This document shows positions 8,555-16,535 of a stretch of DNA of 64,000 nucleotides, piece after piece. The translations under genes were made by a program, and so were the position numbers. Position 1 is the first letter of the stretch. Each line of letters starts with the position of its first letter. The notes under the pieces were generated by a model. It saw only the letters and a program-made list of their open reading frames with translations. It did no database searches and had not been told where the DNA came from. Source of the DNA: Clostridium transplantifaecale (GTDB lineage: Bacteria; Bacillota; Clostridia; Lachnospirales; Lachnospiraceae); assembly GCF_900626075.1 (NCBI RefSeq), contig NZ_UYZY01000001.1, positions 310,001 to 374,000 on the forward strand, written 5' to 3'.

Positions 8555-9674
8555 ACAAATGTTTGAAGAATCATCAATTAAGCGATTACGTGCAGGAGAG
8601 GCAGTTACCGGTCAGGTCATCGGCGTAAAAGAAGATGAAATTATTCTCAGTATCGCTGGAAGTAAGTCAGAAGGTATTATTACGAGAAGCGAATTCACGA
8701 ATGAAGCAAACGTGGATTTAACAACAAAAGTTTCCGTAGGGGACGAACTGGAAGTAAAAGTTCTCAAAGTAAACGACGGCGAAGGAATGGCTGCTTTATC
8801 TTACAAGAGACTGGCTGCCGATAAGGGATTAAAACGCCTGAAAGAAGCATTCGAGAACAAAGAAGTGCTGACTGAGAAAGTTACACAGGTTATGGAAAAA
8901 GGTCTTGTTGTTGAAGTGGAAGGCACAAGGGTATTCATCCCTGCAAGCATGGTTTCCGATACTTACGACAAAGATTTATCCAAATATGCAGGCCAGGAGA
9001 TCGAATTCGTGGTAACAGAGTTCAATCCGAACGGCAGAAGAAGCAGAATCATCGGCGACAGAAAACAGCTTCTGCTTGCTAAGAAGGCTGCTATGCAGAA
9101 AGAATTATTTGAGAAGATCGCTGTTGGACAGACAGTTGAGGGTGTTGTTAAGAATGTAACTGATTTCGGTGCATTCATCGACCTCGGCGGCGCCGACGGT
9201 TTACTTCATATCTCCGAGATGTCCTGGGGCAGAGTTGAGAACCCGAAGAAGGTTTTCAAAGTTGGCGATAAGGTAACGGCTCTGATCAAAGACATCAACG
9301 GCGAGAAGGTTGCATTAAGCCTTAAGTTCCCGGAGACCAATCCGTGGGCTAACGCTGCAGAGAAATATGCAGTAGGCAACATTGTAGAAGGTAAAGTAGC
9401 ACGTATGACTGATTTCGGCGCATTCGTTGAGCTGGAGCCAGGCGTAGATGCTCTGCTTCATGTATCCCAGATTTCCAGAGAGCACGTTGAGAAACCATCC
9501 GACGTATTATCTGCAGGCCAGATCATCACAGCAAGAGTTGTAGACTTCAACGAAGCTGACAGAAAGATCAGCCTCAGCACAAAAGCTCTCGAAGCTCCGG
9601 CAGAGATGTACAACGATGGAGACATCGCTGATGTTGATATCGATGCAGTAGCTGCTCAGGAGGATGCTGAGTAA
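8535..9674 (+). CDS. rpsA: S1 RNA-binding domain protein (ribosomal protein S1-like)
   Basis: A 379-residue protein with four S1 OB-fold repeats, near 15-85, 100-165, 185-255 and 270-345. Repeats 3 and 4 carry the strong consensus (VTDFGAFIDLGGADGLLHIS and MTDFGAFVELEPGVDALLH). S1 proteins bind single-stranded mRNA and help initiation on the 30S subunit. Firmicute versions have four domains rather than the six of E. coli, and their ribosomal role is less certain. Codon use looks biased toward highly expressed genes. The GGAGG ribosome site lies within the overlapping end of ispH. A strong terminator follows. Confidence 0.9.
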   Translation: MSELSFEQMFEESSIKRLRAGEAVTGQVIGVKEDEIILSIAGSKSEGIITRSEFTNEANVDLTTKVSVGDELEVKVLKVNDGEGMAALSYKRLAADKGLKRLKEAFENKEVLTEKVTQVMEKGLVVEVEGTRVFIPASMVSDTYDKDLSKYAGQEIEFVVTEFNPNGRRSRIIGDRKQLLLAKKAAMQKELFEKIAVGQTVEGVVKNVTDFGAFIDLGGADGLLHISEMSWGRVENPKKVFKVGDKVTALIKDINGEKVALSLKFPETNPWANAAEKYAVGNIVEGKVARMTDFGAFVELEPGVDALLHVSQISREHVEKPSDVLSAGQIITARVVDFNEADRKISLSTKALEAPAEMYNDGDIADVDIDAVAAQEDAE

Positions 9675-9704
9675 TCAGGATCGCGATAATAGATTAATGA
9701 TAAG

Positions 9705-9734
9705 GACGTCTGCCGGAATGGCAGGCGTCTTTTT
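9705..9734 (+). terminator. Rho-independent terminator after rpsA
   Basis: GACGTCTGCC and GGCAGGCGTC pair (one G-T wobble) around a GGAAT loop, followed directly by TTTTT. It closes the cmk-ispH-rpsA transcript. Confidence 0.9.
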
Positions 9735-9740
9735 ATGTTG

Positions 9741-9870
9741 GGGGAGGCTTCAGTTCCATCGATATTCTCCCTGGCGGCAACCTTCGCCGGGACTGAAGCC
9801 TCAGCATCAACTTCCCCGCCCGTCCGTCATCCTGAAGTCGGCGTCCACCCATTTCAACGAAATCTTCCCC
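9741..9870. repeat. Palindromic intergenic repeat, short copy A
   Basis: An inverted pair, GAGGCTTCAGTTCC (9744-9757) and GGGACTGAAGCCTC (9789-9802), is followed by a tail containing CCCGTCCGTCATC, GGCGTCC and TTTCAAC. The same order (CTTCAGTCCCG, CGGGACTGAAG, CCGTCCGCCATC, GAGGCGTC, CTCAAC) occurs at 23.0, 30.06, 30.6 and 60.3 kb. This copy lacks the roughly 150-base centre of the full copies. It lies directly after the rpsA terminator and ends about 20 bases before the promoter of the PadR operon. The short open frames across it are unsupported. Confidence 0.7.
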
Positions 9871-9888
9871 CTAAAAATAAAATAATTG

Positions 9889-9917
9889 TTGACAACCAAT
9901 ATTATATATCATATAAT
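9889..9917 (+). promoter_or_regulatory. Consensus sigma-A promoter of the PadR operon
   Basis: TTGACA (9889-9894), a 17-base spacer and TATAAT (9912-9917) match the vegetative consensus exactly. The start codon is some 215 bases downstream. The leader between is very AT-rich and holds an inverted repeat, CAATAATATT (9987-9996) with AATATTATTG (10008-10017). Confidence 0.85.
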
Positions 9918-10069
9918 ACCAATATACTATACAATATATAATATAGAAAATGAAATAATATAACAAATAAAATAATATTAAGTTTACAATAATATTAAAA
10001 TTTTCACAATATTATTGCAGTAATCATCCTCCGTCCCTCGTTATAACATACAGGACGGCAAATAACCCG

Positions 10070-10096
10070 GTAATGATACGGAACACGTATCGTTAC
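10070..10096. promoter_or_regulatory. Inverted repeat, possible PadR operator
   Basis: GTAATGATACG (10070-10080) and CGTATCGTTAC (10086-10096) form an 11-base dyad with one mismatch and a five-base centre. It lies between the promoter and the padR ribosome site. PadR proteins usually repress their own operon through such dyads, so this is a candidate operator by position; no binding evidence exists here. Confidence 0.4.
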
Positions 10097-10132
10097 TGCA
10101 CAACACAAATCTACAGAACAGGAAGTGAGAGA

Positions 10133-10447
10133 ATGGTATTTAACACAGGAGCAGCACTTTTGGATGCAGTAGTTTTGGCCGCTGTTTCCAGAGAAAATCA
10201 GGGGACTTACGGGTATAAAATCACCCAGGATGTCCGCCGGGCCATTGAAATTTCGGAATCCACCTTATATCCGGTGCTGAGACGGCTTCAGAAAGAGGAG
10301 TGTCTGGAAACTTACGATATGGCTATTGATGGGAGAAACAGAAGATACTATAAGATTACGGAGAACGGCCGTGCTCAGTTGAACCTCTATAAGAGTGAGT
10401 GGAGCATCTATTCACGCAGAATATCAGAGATCCTGGGGGAGGTATGA
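10133..10447 (+). CDS. PadR-family transcriptional regulator
   Basis: A 104-residue winged-helix regulator: TYGYKITQDV, then SESTLYPVLRRLQKEECLET and GRNRRYYKITENGRAQL are the PadR recognition helix and wing. I chose ATG 10133, which follows GGAAGTGAG, over the in-frame ATG 10073, which has no ribosome site and would add a non-conserved head. PadR next to DUF1700 and DUF4097 genes is a recurrent Firmicute cassette, in which PadR is thought to repress the operon and respond to envelope stress or small hydrophobic molecules. Its stop region nearly overlaps the next gene. Confidence 0.92.
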   Translation: MVFNTGAALLDAVVLAAVSRENQGTYGYKITQDVRRAIEISESTLYPVLRRLQKEECLETYDMAIDGRNRRYYKITENGRAQLNLYKSEWSIYSRRISEILGEV

Positions 10448-10452
10448 GGAAG

Positions 10453-11376
10453 ATGAAAAAAGAAGAATTTTTAAGACAGTTGGAATATCTGCTCCAGGAT
10501 ATTCCGGAGGATGACAAAAGAGACGCAATAGATTATTATAGAGATTATCTGGAGGAGGCAGGACCGGAACAGGAAGAAGCGGTGCTTGAAGAGTTTGGAA
10601 GTCCGGAGCGGATTGCCTCCGTGATACGGACCGATCTCCTGGGAGGAATGGAAAGCGCGGGTGAGTTTACTGACAATGGATACGATGACCGGCGTTTCAG
10701 GACCTCGGCTTATCCGGCAGTGAATGACGGAAAAACGGCCGGTTCCGCGGAGCAGGATAACGGCGGACAGGACGGAGAACAGAAGAAAAACTGTCACTCC
10801 GGCAGCGGCAGTACGGGAAATAAACAGGGATACCGCGCAAACAGCGGCCGGAATAATTACAGGCAGGGAAGTTACGGCCAGGCTGGCTATGGTCAGGGAA
10901 GCGGCCGGGGGACCGATGGAAACGGAAACTATGAAAAAGGCAGTTACGCCGGCAAAAGCCAGGGTAATCCATCAAATGACAGTAAGTGGTGGAAATATCT
11001 TCTGATTGCTCTGGGAATTCTCTTCATTGGACCTTTTGCATTAGCGGCAGTATTTGGGGCCGCGGGGACGGCAACCGGTTTTGTAGTTGTACTGGCCACC
11101 GTGCTTCTTGTGCTTGCCATTCTGACGATAGCAGGTATTTTGGGCGGCGTTGCTATGGTGATTGCCGGAATCATGCAGTTGTTCGGCGGTTTTTGGAGCG
11201 GAGTGATGAGCATCGGCCTTGGGCTGGTGTTTGGAGGAGCGGGATGTCTGCTTCTTTGCTGTTCCTGGCTGTTTTACGGCAGGTTTTTGCCATGGGCGGT
11301 CATGGGAATTGTTCATTTTGTTGAAAAGCTCATGCACCGGGACAGTGGGAATTCCGGCCGGAAGACAGGCATATAA
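10453..11376 (+). CDS. DUF1700 family membrane protein
   Basis: The first ~70 residues (KKEEFLRQLEYLLQDIPEDD, then RDAIDYYRDYLEEAG and EEFGSPERIASVIR) are the DUF1700 domain. A long linker rich in Gly, Asn, Ser and Gln follows (about 75-180), with imperfect GYGQGSG-like repeats, and then four hydrophobic segments at the C-terminus. ATG 10453 is preceded by GGGGGAGG and gives the expected N-terminus; ATG 10444 is possible and would overlap the padR stop. DUF1700 proteins accompany PadR regulators and DUF4097 proteins in envelope-stress operons. The linker is long for the family. Confidence 0.8.
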   Translation: MKKEEFLRQLEYLLQDIPEDDKRDAIDYYRDYLEEAGPEQEEAVLEEFGSPERIASVIRTDLLGGMESAGEFTDNGYDDRRFRTSAYPAVNDGKTAGSAEQDNGGQDGEQKKNCHSGSGSTGNKQGYRANSGRNNYRQGSYGQAGYGQGSGRGTDGNGNYEKGSYAGKSQGNPSNDSKWWKYLLIALGILFIGPFALAAVFGAAGTATGFVVVLATVLLVLAILTIAGILGGVAMVIAGIMQLFGGFWSGVMSIGLGLVFGGAGCLLLCCSWLFYGRFLPWAVMGIVHFVEKLMHRDSGNSGRKTGI

Positions 11377-11392
11377 CAGAGGAGGATGAGAG

Positions 11393-12358
11393 ATGAAAAA
11401 ATGGATGAAAGGCATAGCGATCACCGGTATCGTCCTGCTTCTTGTAGGTACTGCAGTCACAGCTCTGGCGGCCGTTGTCGGGAATGCCACACAGGAGCAC
11501 GGCATAGTGGGAAACTGGGCTGAACGGCACTTTGACGACGGACTGATGGAACATATTGAAGATACCCTAAGGCTTAACAGCCGCCGCTACCGGAACAGCA
11601 GGAGCCATTCGATTGACTCCGGACGGTACGATGACAGCGGTTATGACAGTGATTCTTATGACAACCTGAACATTTGCCCGAAAGAGGAGATGGAGCTGGC
11701 CGGAACTTATAAAGGTATCACAAAGCTTGAAGTGGAGGCTGAACGTTCAGCGGTGAAGATAGTAGAAAATCCGGAACTGACGGATGAGATCAACGTTTAT
11801 ATGAAAAATGATACGTATACAATTATTGACATAGATTCGGATGACGAGCCGGGTCAGCTGTCTGTCAAGTATTCCTGGCCAAGCAGAAAATACTCATGGT
11901 CATCAGGGGATAGCGGATATACGCAGGGAATCATTGAGATTCCCGTGGGATACCGATTCCGTGAGGCAGAGCTGGAGGCAAAGGCTTCATTTATCAAAGC
12001 GGACTATGTGAATGCGGATGAGCTGGATGCAAGTGTCAAGGCAGGGGAGCTGCAGCTGGGAAGCTTTCAGGCGGGCAAAGCGGACTTCTCAGTGGAAGCC
12101 GGCAGCATTACTGCATATGGGGACGTAGAGCGTGAGATGGAGGCGGAGGTGAAAGCCGGAGCAGCCACGGTTGAACTTGCCGGAGGTGAGAAAGATTATA
12201 ACTTCTATCTGGATAATGCGGTTGGCAGCGTTTTACTCGGTGATTCGGTTTATTCCGGTCTTTCCAACGACACAAAGGTCAACAACGGTTCAGATAAAAT
12301 TGTAAAAATCGACTGTTCCGCAGGAACGGTCGAGGTGAGATTTTCCGATAAGAATTGA
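11393..12358 (+). CDS. DUF4097 family (LiaX-like) exported/membrane-anchored protein
   Basis: 321 residues. An N-terminal hydrophobic segment (about 8-28, ITGIVLLLVGTAVTALAAVV) is a signal anchor, followed by an acidic Ser/Tyr/Asp-rich stretch and a repetitive beta-strand domain (LDASVKAGELQLGSFQAGKA, later SVEAGSITAYGDV). This right-handed beta-roll pattern is typical of the DUF4097/putative adhesin fold found in LiaX-type envelope sensors. It lies 16 bases after the DUF1700 gene with GGAGG before the ATG, completing the PadR-DUF1700-DUF4097 cassette. A role in cell-envelope homeostasis is inferred from family and context. Confidence 0.8.
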   Translation: MKKWMKGIAITGIVLLLVGTAVTALAAVVGNATQEHGIVGNWAERHFDDGLMEHIEDTLRLNSRRYRNSRSHSIDSGRYDDSGYDSDSYDNLNICPKEEMELAGTYKGITKLEVEAERSAVKIVENPELTDEINVYMKNDTYTIIDIDSDDEPGQLSVKYSWPSRKYSWSSGDSGYTQGIIEIPVGYRFREAELEAKASFIKADYVNADELDASVKAGELQLGSFQAGKADFSVEAGSITAYGDVEREMEAEVKAGAATVELAGGEKDYNFYLDNAVGSVLLGDSVYSGLSNDTKVNNGSDKIVKIDCSAGTVEVRFSDKN

Positions 12359-12416
12359 GAAAAGATGATAAAAAAGAGGCCGTCTGCCTTGAAAGACAGA
12401 CGGACAGATAAGCTTT

Positions 12417-12463
12417 TGAAAGCTGGCACAGCCGCCGTAACAAGAACAGCTGTGTCAGCTTTT
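12417..12463 (+). terminator. Terminator of the PadR operon
   Basis: AAAGCTGGCACAGC and GCTGTGTCAGCTTTT pair (one wobble) across a 16-base loop and end in TTTTA. A second hairpin, CCGTCTGCCTT/AGACAGACGG (about 12380-12402), lies just upstream. The pair separates this operon from the convergent LytTR gene. Confidence 0.7.
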
Positions 12464-12479
12464 ATGAATAAAAATTCAT

Positions 12480-13202
12480 TTATATGCCTCCGTTTATTTT
12501 TAAAAACTGGTAATCTGCATACTTCTGGTAAATGGCATTCCGGCTGCCGCGGGTGATGGGAACACGCTCCCCATTCTCCATGATGAAATCGTGTTTATCG
12601 ACGGAGGCGACGTGATCCATATTTACAATACAGTTGCGGTAACAGCACAGAAACTGCGGATAACAAAGCAGAAGCGGTGAAAATACATCAAATTGCTGGT
12701 AAGAACGGATCAGTCTGACAGAGGTGTGAATTTGAATATAGTGATTATAATAATCAGTGTAGATGATTTCACCCAACGGTATCTTGACCAGTGTACGGCT
12801 TTCCTTCACCTCTATGTAGCGGATATGTTTAACCAGTTCATTGTGGCACAGCTCCATGGTTCTCTGGAACCGCTCTTCCGACAGAGGTTTCAGCAGATAA
12901 TCAAAAGCGCGTACTTCGAATCCCTGGAGGGCGTATTCTTTGCTGGAACTGATGAAAATCAAAAGACATTCCGAATCGGTTTCGCGGATTTTTCTGGCTA
13001 CCTCGATACCGGAAATGCCATCCATGAGGATGTCCAGAAATATTAAATCGTAAGATTTGGAGGGCCAGTTTTCCAAAAATTCATTTCCGCTAGTGTAAGT
13101 GTCGATTGTTCTGTACACCTGGCGTTTTGACAGGTATGTCTGGAGATAACGTTCCAGCAAAGATAATTCCTGCCCAGAGTCTTCTATAATTGCAATGTCC
13201 AT
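12480..13202 (-). CDS. LytTR-family response regulator (AgrA/VirR type), orphan
   Basis: 240 residues: a receiver domain (about 1-120) with acidic IIEDSG at 5-10 and the phospho-acceptor D57 in LIFLDILMDG, then a LytTR DNA-binding domain (about 140-235) containing GEIIYTDYYNHYIQIHT. LytTR regulators usually act with a membrane histidine kinase of the HPK10 class and control peptide signalling, bacteriocin or virulence genes. No kinase gene is next to it, so it is an orphan within this window. GGGGAGATT precedes the ATG. The 260 bases upstream are AT-rich, with no convincing minus-strand promoter consensus. Confidence 0.9.
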   Translation of the reverse strand: MDIAIIEDSGQELSLLERYLQTYLSKRQVYRTIDTYTSGNEFLENWPSKSYDLIFLDILMDGISGIEVARKIRETDSECLLIFISSSKEYALQGFEVRAFDYLLKPLSEERFQRTMELCHNELVKHIRYIEVKESRTLVKIPLGEIIYTDYYNHYIQIHTSVRLIRSYQQFDVFSPLLLCYPQFLCCYRNCIVNMDHVASVDKHDFIMENGERVPITRGSRNAIYQKYADYQFLKINGGI

Positions 13203-13402
13203 TTAAATCTCCCCTAGTTACAAATTCTCGTTTCTATTTTAACAAAATAGCGGCCATGTTTGAAAAAAATGTCGGTAAAAATATGTCGAAAAATGTAAAA
13301 AACTTGAACGAGAACATATTTTAAGTATATTCTGAAAAATAACCTTGTCAACGGAACCGGATTTTTCCAAACAGGTAAATATTGGAAATATCTCTAAAAA
13401 TT

Positions 13403-13431
13403 GTATATACAGGAAGACACAGGGCATACTC
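13403..13431 (+). promoter_or_regulatory. Sigma-G-like promoter of the SASP gene
   Basis: GTATA (13403-13407) fits the sigma-G -35 consensus GHATR. CATACTC (13425-13431), after a 17-base spacer, matches the -10 CATNHTA in six of seven positions. It lies about 35 bases before a SASP start codon, where a forespore promoter is expected. Motif match by eye only. Confidence 0.55.
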
Positions 13432-13464
13432 TAAGTACATTTTGGAAAGGAGTGTGCTTTTTTT

Positions 13465-13683
13465 ATGGGCAATGAAACAAAAAAGAAAGATAAATTCGAC
13501 CCGGCGGATTTGAAGCCTGAGGATATGATGAAGTTTGAAATTGCAACCGAACTGGGCCTGGCCGACAAGGTTATAAACGGAGGATGGAGGAGCCTGACGG
13601 CCAAAGAAAGCGGCCGGATCGGCGGACTCATTACCAAACGCAAGCGGGAAATGAAAAAGGAAGTATTGAAAGATAACACCTGA
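13465..13683 (+). CDS. Small acid-soluble spore protein, alpha/beta type
   Basis: A 72-residue protein with the SASP core: MMKFEIATELGLADKV, then WRSLTAKESGRIGGLITKR. The FEIA segment is the usual site where the germination protease GPR cuts (between Glu and Ile). These proteins coat DNA in the dormant spore, protect it from UV and heat, and supply amino acids on germination. AAAGGAG lies before a T-rich spacer and the ATG. A sigma-G-like promoter is upstream. The gene shows that the organism can sporulate, and its 3' end carries a promoter for the cobalamin operon. Confidence 0.88.
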   Translation: MGNETKKKDKFDPADLKPEDMMKFEIATELGLADKVINGGWRSLTAKESGRIGGLITKRKREMKKEVLKDNT

Positions 13684-13694
13684 TCCAATATAAT
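13666..13694 (+). promoter_or_regulatory. Sigma-A promoter of the cbiD operon, inside the SASP 3' end
   Basis: TTGAAA (13666-13671), a 17-base spacer and TATAAT (13689-13694) form a near-consensus promoter. The expected start site near 13701 leaves a leader of only about 44 bases, with one small hairpin, ATCGAAA/TTTCGAT. That is too short for a cobalamin riboswitch. Confidence 0.7.
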
Positions 13695-13744
13695 GGATAT
13701 CGAAATCATTTTTTCGATTCAGATTTGGAAAGGCCGAATGAACG

Positions 13745-14923
13745 ATGGAAGAAAAAGAACTTAGGAGCGGTTATACAACCGGAACATGCGCGGCGGCGGC
13801 GGCCTGGGCTGCTGTCCGTCTTCTTTGCTCCGGGTTCAGGGCGGCTGCGGTGGAAGTATTGACTCCCGGAGGGCAGACTCTTGCGATACCGATCGCCGGT
13901 TTTGAATTTTTGGAAGGAAAGTGGGCGCTTTGCTCGGTAAAGAAGGACGCAGGCGATGATCCGGATGTGACGAACGGCGTGTTTGTCTATGCGCGGGTAA
14001 GTTTTACCGGGGAGAGGCCTTCAGGAATTCCCTGTTACAGTTCGGACATGCATCCGGGACTGTATCTGACGGGAGGGGAAGGCGTGGGGACGGTGACCAG
14101 AAAGGGACTGTCATGTCCGGTCGGATACCATGCCATCAATCCGGTGCCACGTATGATGATATTCGAGGCGGCCGATGAGGCAAGGCAGCTGCCGGGACGG
14201 TCGGACGGTGGGCTCCTCATTGAGATTTCCATTCCCGGGGGGAAGGAACTGGCGGCGAAGACGTTTAACCCCAACCTGGGAATTACCGGCGGGCTTTCTG
14301 TACTGGGAACGACGGGAATCGTAAATCCGATGAGTGAGGCGGCTTTGACAGAAACCATACGGCTGGATATCAGGGTCAGGGTGGCTGAGGGAAGAAAAAT
14401 TCTGGCAGTGGCTCCGGGAAATTATGGGGAGCGTTTTGTAAGGGAAGAACTGGAACTTGACATGTCTTCCTTTGTCAAATGCAGCAATTTTATCGGTGAT
14501 ACCTTCGGCATGATGGCAGAAGAAAAGGTAGAAAAGGTTCTTCTGGCAGGCCATCTCGGCAAGATGATTAAGGTGGCGGGAGGCGTCATGAACACCCATT
14601 CCAAATATGGCGACAGAAGAATGGAAATTCTGGCAGACTGTGCTGCAGAGGCGGGCATGCCGGAAGATAGCGCCGGTCATCTTTATGGAATGAACACGAC
14701 GGATGAGGCGGCGGATTATCTGGCCGGTGAAAAATGGCTGAGGCCGGTGATGGAGATTGCAGCCAAACGTGTGAAGAAGAATCTGGAGAGCCGGTACCGT
14801 GTGCACACGGAGGTCGTTCTGTTTAACGGGACAATTGGAATTCTTGCGATGACGGCAGGGGCAAAAGAATTTGCAATGGCTCTGGGAAATGAAAAACAGA
14901 TGAATAATTATAACTGTTTATGA
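13745..14923 (+). CDS. cbiD: Cobalt-precorrin-5B C1-methyltransferase
   Basis: 392 residues. The start ELRSGYTTGTCAAAAAWAAV is the CbiD signature, with PGGQTLAIPI, DAGDDPDVTNG and GEGVGTVTRKGL further on. CbiD uses S-adenosylmethionine to methylate C1 of cobalt-precorrin-5B in the anaerobic corrin pathway. It is the first gene of the corrin-ring block. The ring-contraction product made by CbiG is its substrate, and that gene lies three positions downstream. It has its own near-consensus promoter 60 bases upstream. Confidence 0.96.
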   Translation: MEEKELRSGYTTGTCAAAAAWAAVRLLCSGFRAAAVEVLTPGGQTLAIPIAGFEFLEGKWALCSVKKDAGDDPDVTNGVFVYARVSFTGERPSGIPCYSSDMHPGLYLTGGEGVGTVTRKGLSCPVGYHAINPVPRMMIFEAADEARQLPGRSDGGLLIEISIPGGKELAAKTFNPNLGITGGLSVLGTTGIVNPMSEAALTETIRLDIRVRVAEGRKILAVAPGNYGERFVREELELDMSSFVKCSNFIGDTFGMMAEEKVEKVLLAGHLGKMIKVAGGVMNTHSKYGDRRMEILADCAAEAGMPEDSAGHLYGMNTTDEAADYLAGEKWLRPVMEIAAKRVKKNLESRYRVHTEVVLFNGTIGILAMTAGAKEFAMALGNEKQMNNYNCL

Positions 14924-15000
14924 ATAAAACCGGCGGTGCATTTAAGTGGCAATATGTAAAAAGGCAGTGCATGGGAATACATAGAAAAGGCGGACAAAAG

Positions 15001-15687
15001 ATGACAGGAATATGGTACGCGGTGGGAGTCGGCCCCGGAGATCCGGAGCTCATGACACTTAAAGCGGTAAAGAGACTGAGGGAGTGCGACACATTAGCCG
15101 TTCCTCATAAAGACAGGGATCAGTGCGTGGCATATAAGATAGCGGTACAGGCGGTTCCGGAGCTGGCGGAAAAAAAGTGCATCTGCCTTCCGATGCCGAT
15201 GACAAAAGACAGAGATTTATTGGAACAAAGCCACAGTGAGGCGGTAAGAAGGACAGAGGACTGCCTCCGGCAGGGGGAGAATGTGGCGTTCATTACGCTG
15301 GGAGACACGACGGTCTACTCTACCTGCCTATATATTAAGGAAAGACTGGATGAGAAACAGTACCACACGGAACTGATTAACGGAATCCCTTCTTTTTGCG
15401 CGGCGGCGGCCAGAATGGGCATTCCCCTGGTGAACGGGAAAGAGGAGCTTCATATTATTCCTGCATCCTATCAGATTGAGGATGCATTGGAGCAGCCGGG
15501 CGTAAAGGTGCTGATGAAGTCTGGAAAGAAGCTTTCCGAAGTAAAGCGCCTCCTTGAAAAGCAGGGCCGCGATGTCAAAATGGTAGAAAACTGCGGGATG
15601 GAGAGCGAGAAGATTTACGGCAGTATAAAAGAGATTCCCGATGAGGCAGGATACTATTCCCTGTTAATCGTGAGGGACGGGAAATAA
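15001..15687 (+). CDS. cbiL: Cobalt-precorrin-2 C20-methyltransferase
   Basis: A 228-residue SAM-dependent tetrapyrrole methylase with YAVGVGPGDPELMTLKAVK at the N-terminus, the glycine-rich loop of the family, and GDTTVYSTCLYIKERL. Position and the SCDT-like motif pattern fit CbiL/CobI, which adds a methyl group at C20. ATG 15001 follows AAAAGGCGG; an in-frame ATG at 14920 would overlap cbiD and add a non-conserved head. It is followed by other methylases of the same fold, which are told apart by motif details. Confidence 0.92.
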   Translation: MTGIWYAVGVGPGDPELMTLKAVKRLRECDTLAVPHKDRDQCVAYKIAVQAVPELAEKKCICLPMPMTKDRDLLEQSHSEAVRRTEDCLRQGENVAFITLGDTTVYSTCLYIKERLDEKQYHTELINGIPSFCAAAARMGIPLVNGKEELHIIPASYQIEDALEQPGVKVLMKSGKKLSEVKRLLEKQGRDVKMVENCGMESEKIYGSIKEIPDEAGYYSLLIVRDGK

Positions 15688-15740
15688 AAAATCACAGAAG
15701 AATACACTTTAGCAAAAACACTTCATACGGAGGAAAACAG

Positions 15741-16535
15741 ATGGTACATTTTGTGGGAGCCGGTTCAGGGGCAGCCGACCTTATTACGGTGAGGGGGGCA
15801 AGACTCCTTGGAAAGGCGGATCAGATAATCTACGCGGGCTCACTTGTAAATCCGGAGCTTCTTGAGTACAGAAAAGAGGGCTGCACTGTTTTTGACAGCG
15901 CCAGGATGACGCTTGAGGAAGTGATCGCCAGAATCAAAGAAGCGGAGGACGGCGGCAGAACAACGGTCAGGCTCCACACGGGGGATTCCAGCATCTACGG
16001 GGCGGTTCGGGAGCAGATGGACCGGCTGGATGCGCTGGGAATTACATATGATGTCTGCCCGGGAGTAAGCTCCTTCTGCGGGGCGGCGGCAGCAATGAAT
16101 CTGGAATACACGCTTCCGGGAGTGTCGCAGAGTCTGATTATCACCAGGATGGCGGGCAGGACGCCCGTGCCGGAGCGTGAGAGCATTGCATCCTTTGCCG
16201 CGCACGGGACGACGATGGCGATATTCCTGAGCACGGGCCTTCTGGGGCCTCTGTCCGAGGAACTGGTGCGCGGCGGATACGGGAAGGAAACACCGGCGGC
16301 TATTGTCTATAAAGCAACCTGGCCGGATGAGAAAAAGGTTTGCTGTACCGTTGGGACGCTTAAGGAGACGGCGGCCAGGGAACAGATTACAAAGACTGCC
16401 CTGATCCTGGTGGGCGAGGTTATTGCCCACAGCTCCTACGAGCGGTCCAAACTTTACGATCCCGTTTTCACCACGGAGTTCAGAAAAGGCGTGCCGGCCG
16501 GAGGAGGGGAGCAGAATGAGGATTGCAATCATTAG
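15741..16535 (+). CDS. cbiF: Cobalt-precorrin-4 C11-methyltransferase
   Basis: A 264-residue tetrapyrrole methylase. VHFVGAGSGAADLITVRGAR, YAGSLVNPELL and RLHTGDSSIYGAVREQMD are the standard CbiF/CobM blocks (SLV and GDSSIYGA). It methylates C11 of cobalt-precorrin-4. The glycine loop reads GAGSGAADL where the family usually has GAGPGDPDL, a mild departure. It overlaps the start of cbiG by 20 bases, so translation is probably coupled. ACGGAGGAAA precedes its ATG. Confidence 0.95.
   Translation: MVHFVGAGSGAADLITVRGARLLGKADQIIYAGSLVNPELLEYRKEGCTVFDSARMTLEEVIARIKEAEDGGRTTVRLHTGDSSIYGAVREQMDRLDALGITYDVCPGVSSFCGAAAAMNLEYTLPGVSQSLIITRMAGRTPVPERESIASFAAHGTTMAIFLSTGLLGPLSEELVRGGYGKETPAAIVYKATWPDEKKVCCTVGTLKETAAREQITKTALILVGEVIAHSSYERSKLYDPVFTTEFRKGVPAGGGEQNEDCNH

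Noticed and set aside
13239..13427. Minus-strand 62-codon frame upstream of the LytTR gene
   Set aside because: AT-rich intergenic sequence; no ribosome site and overlap with the SASP promoter region.
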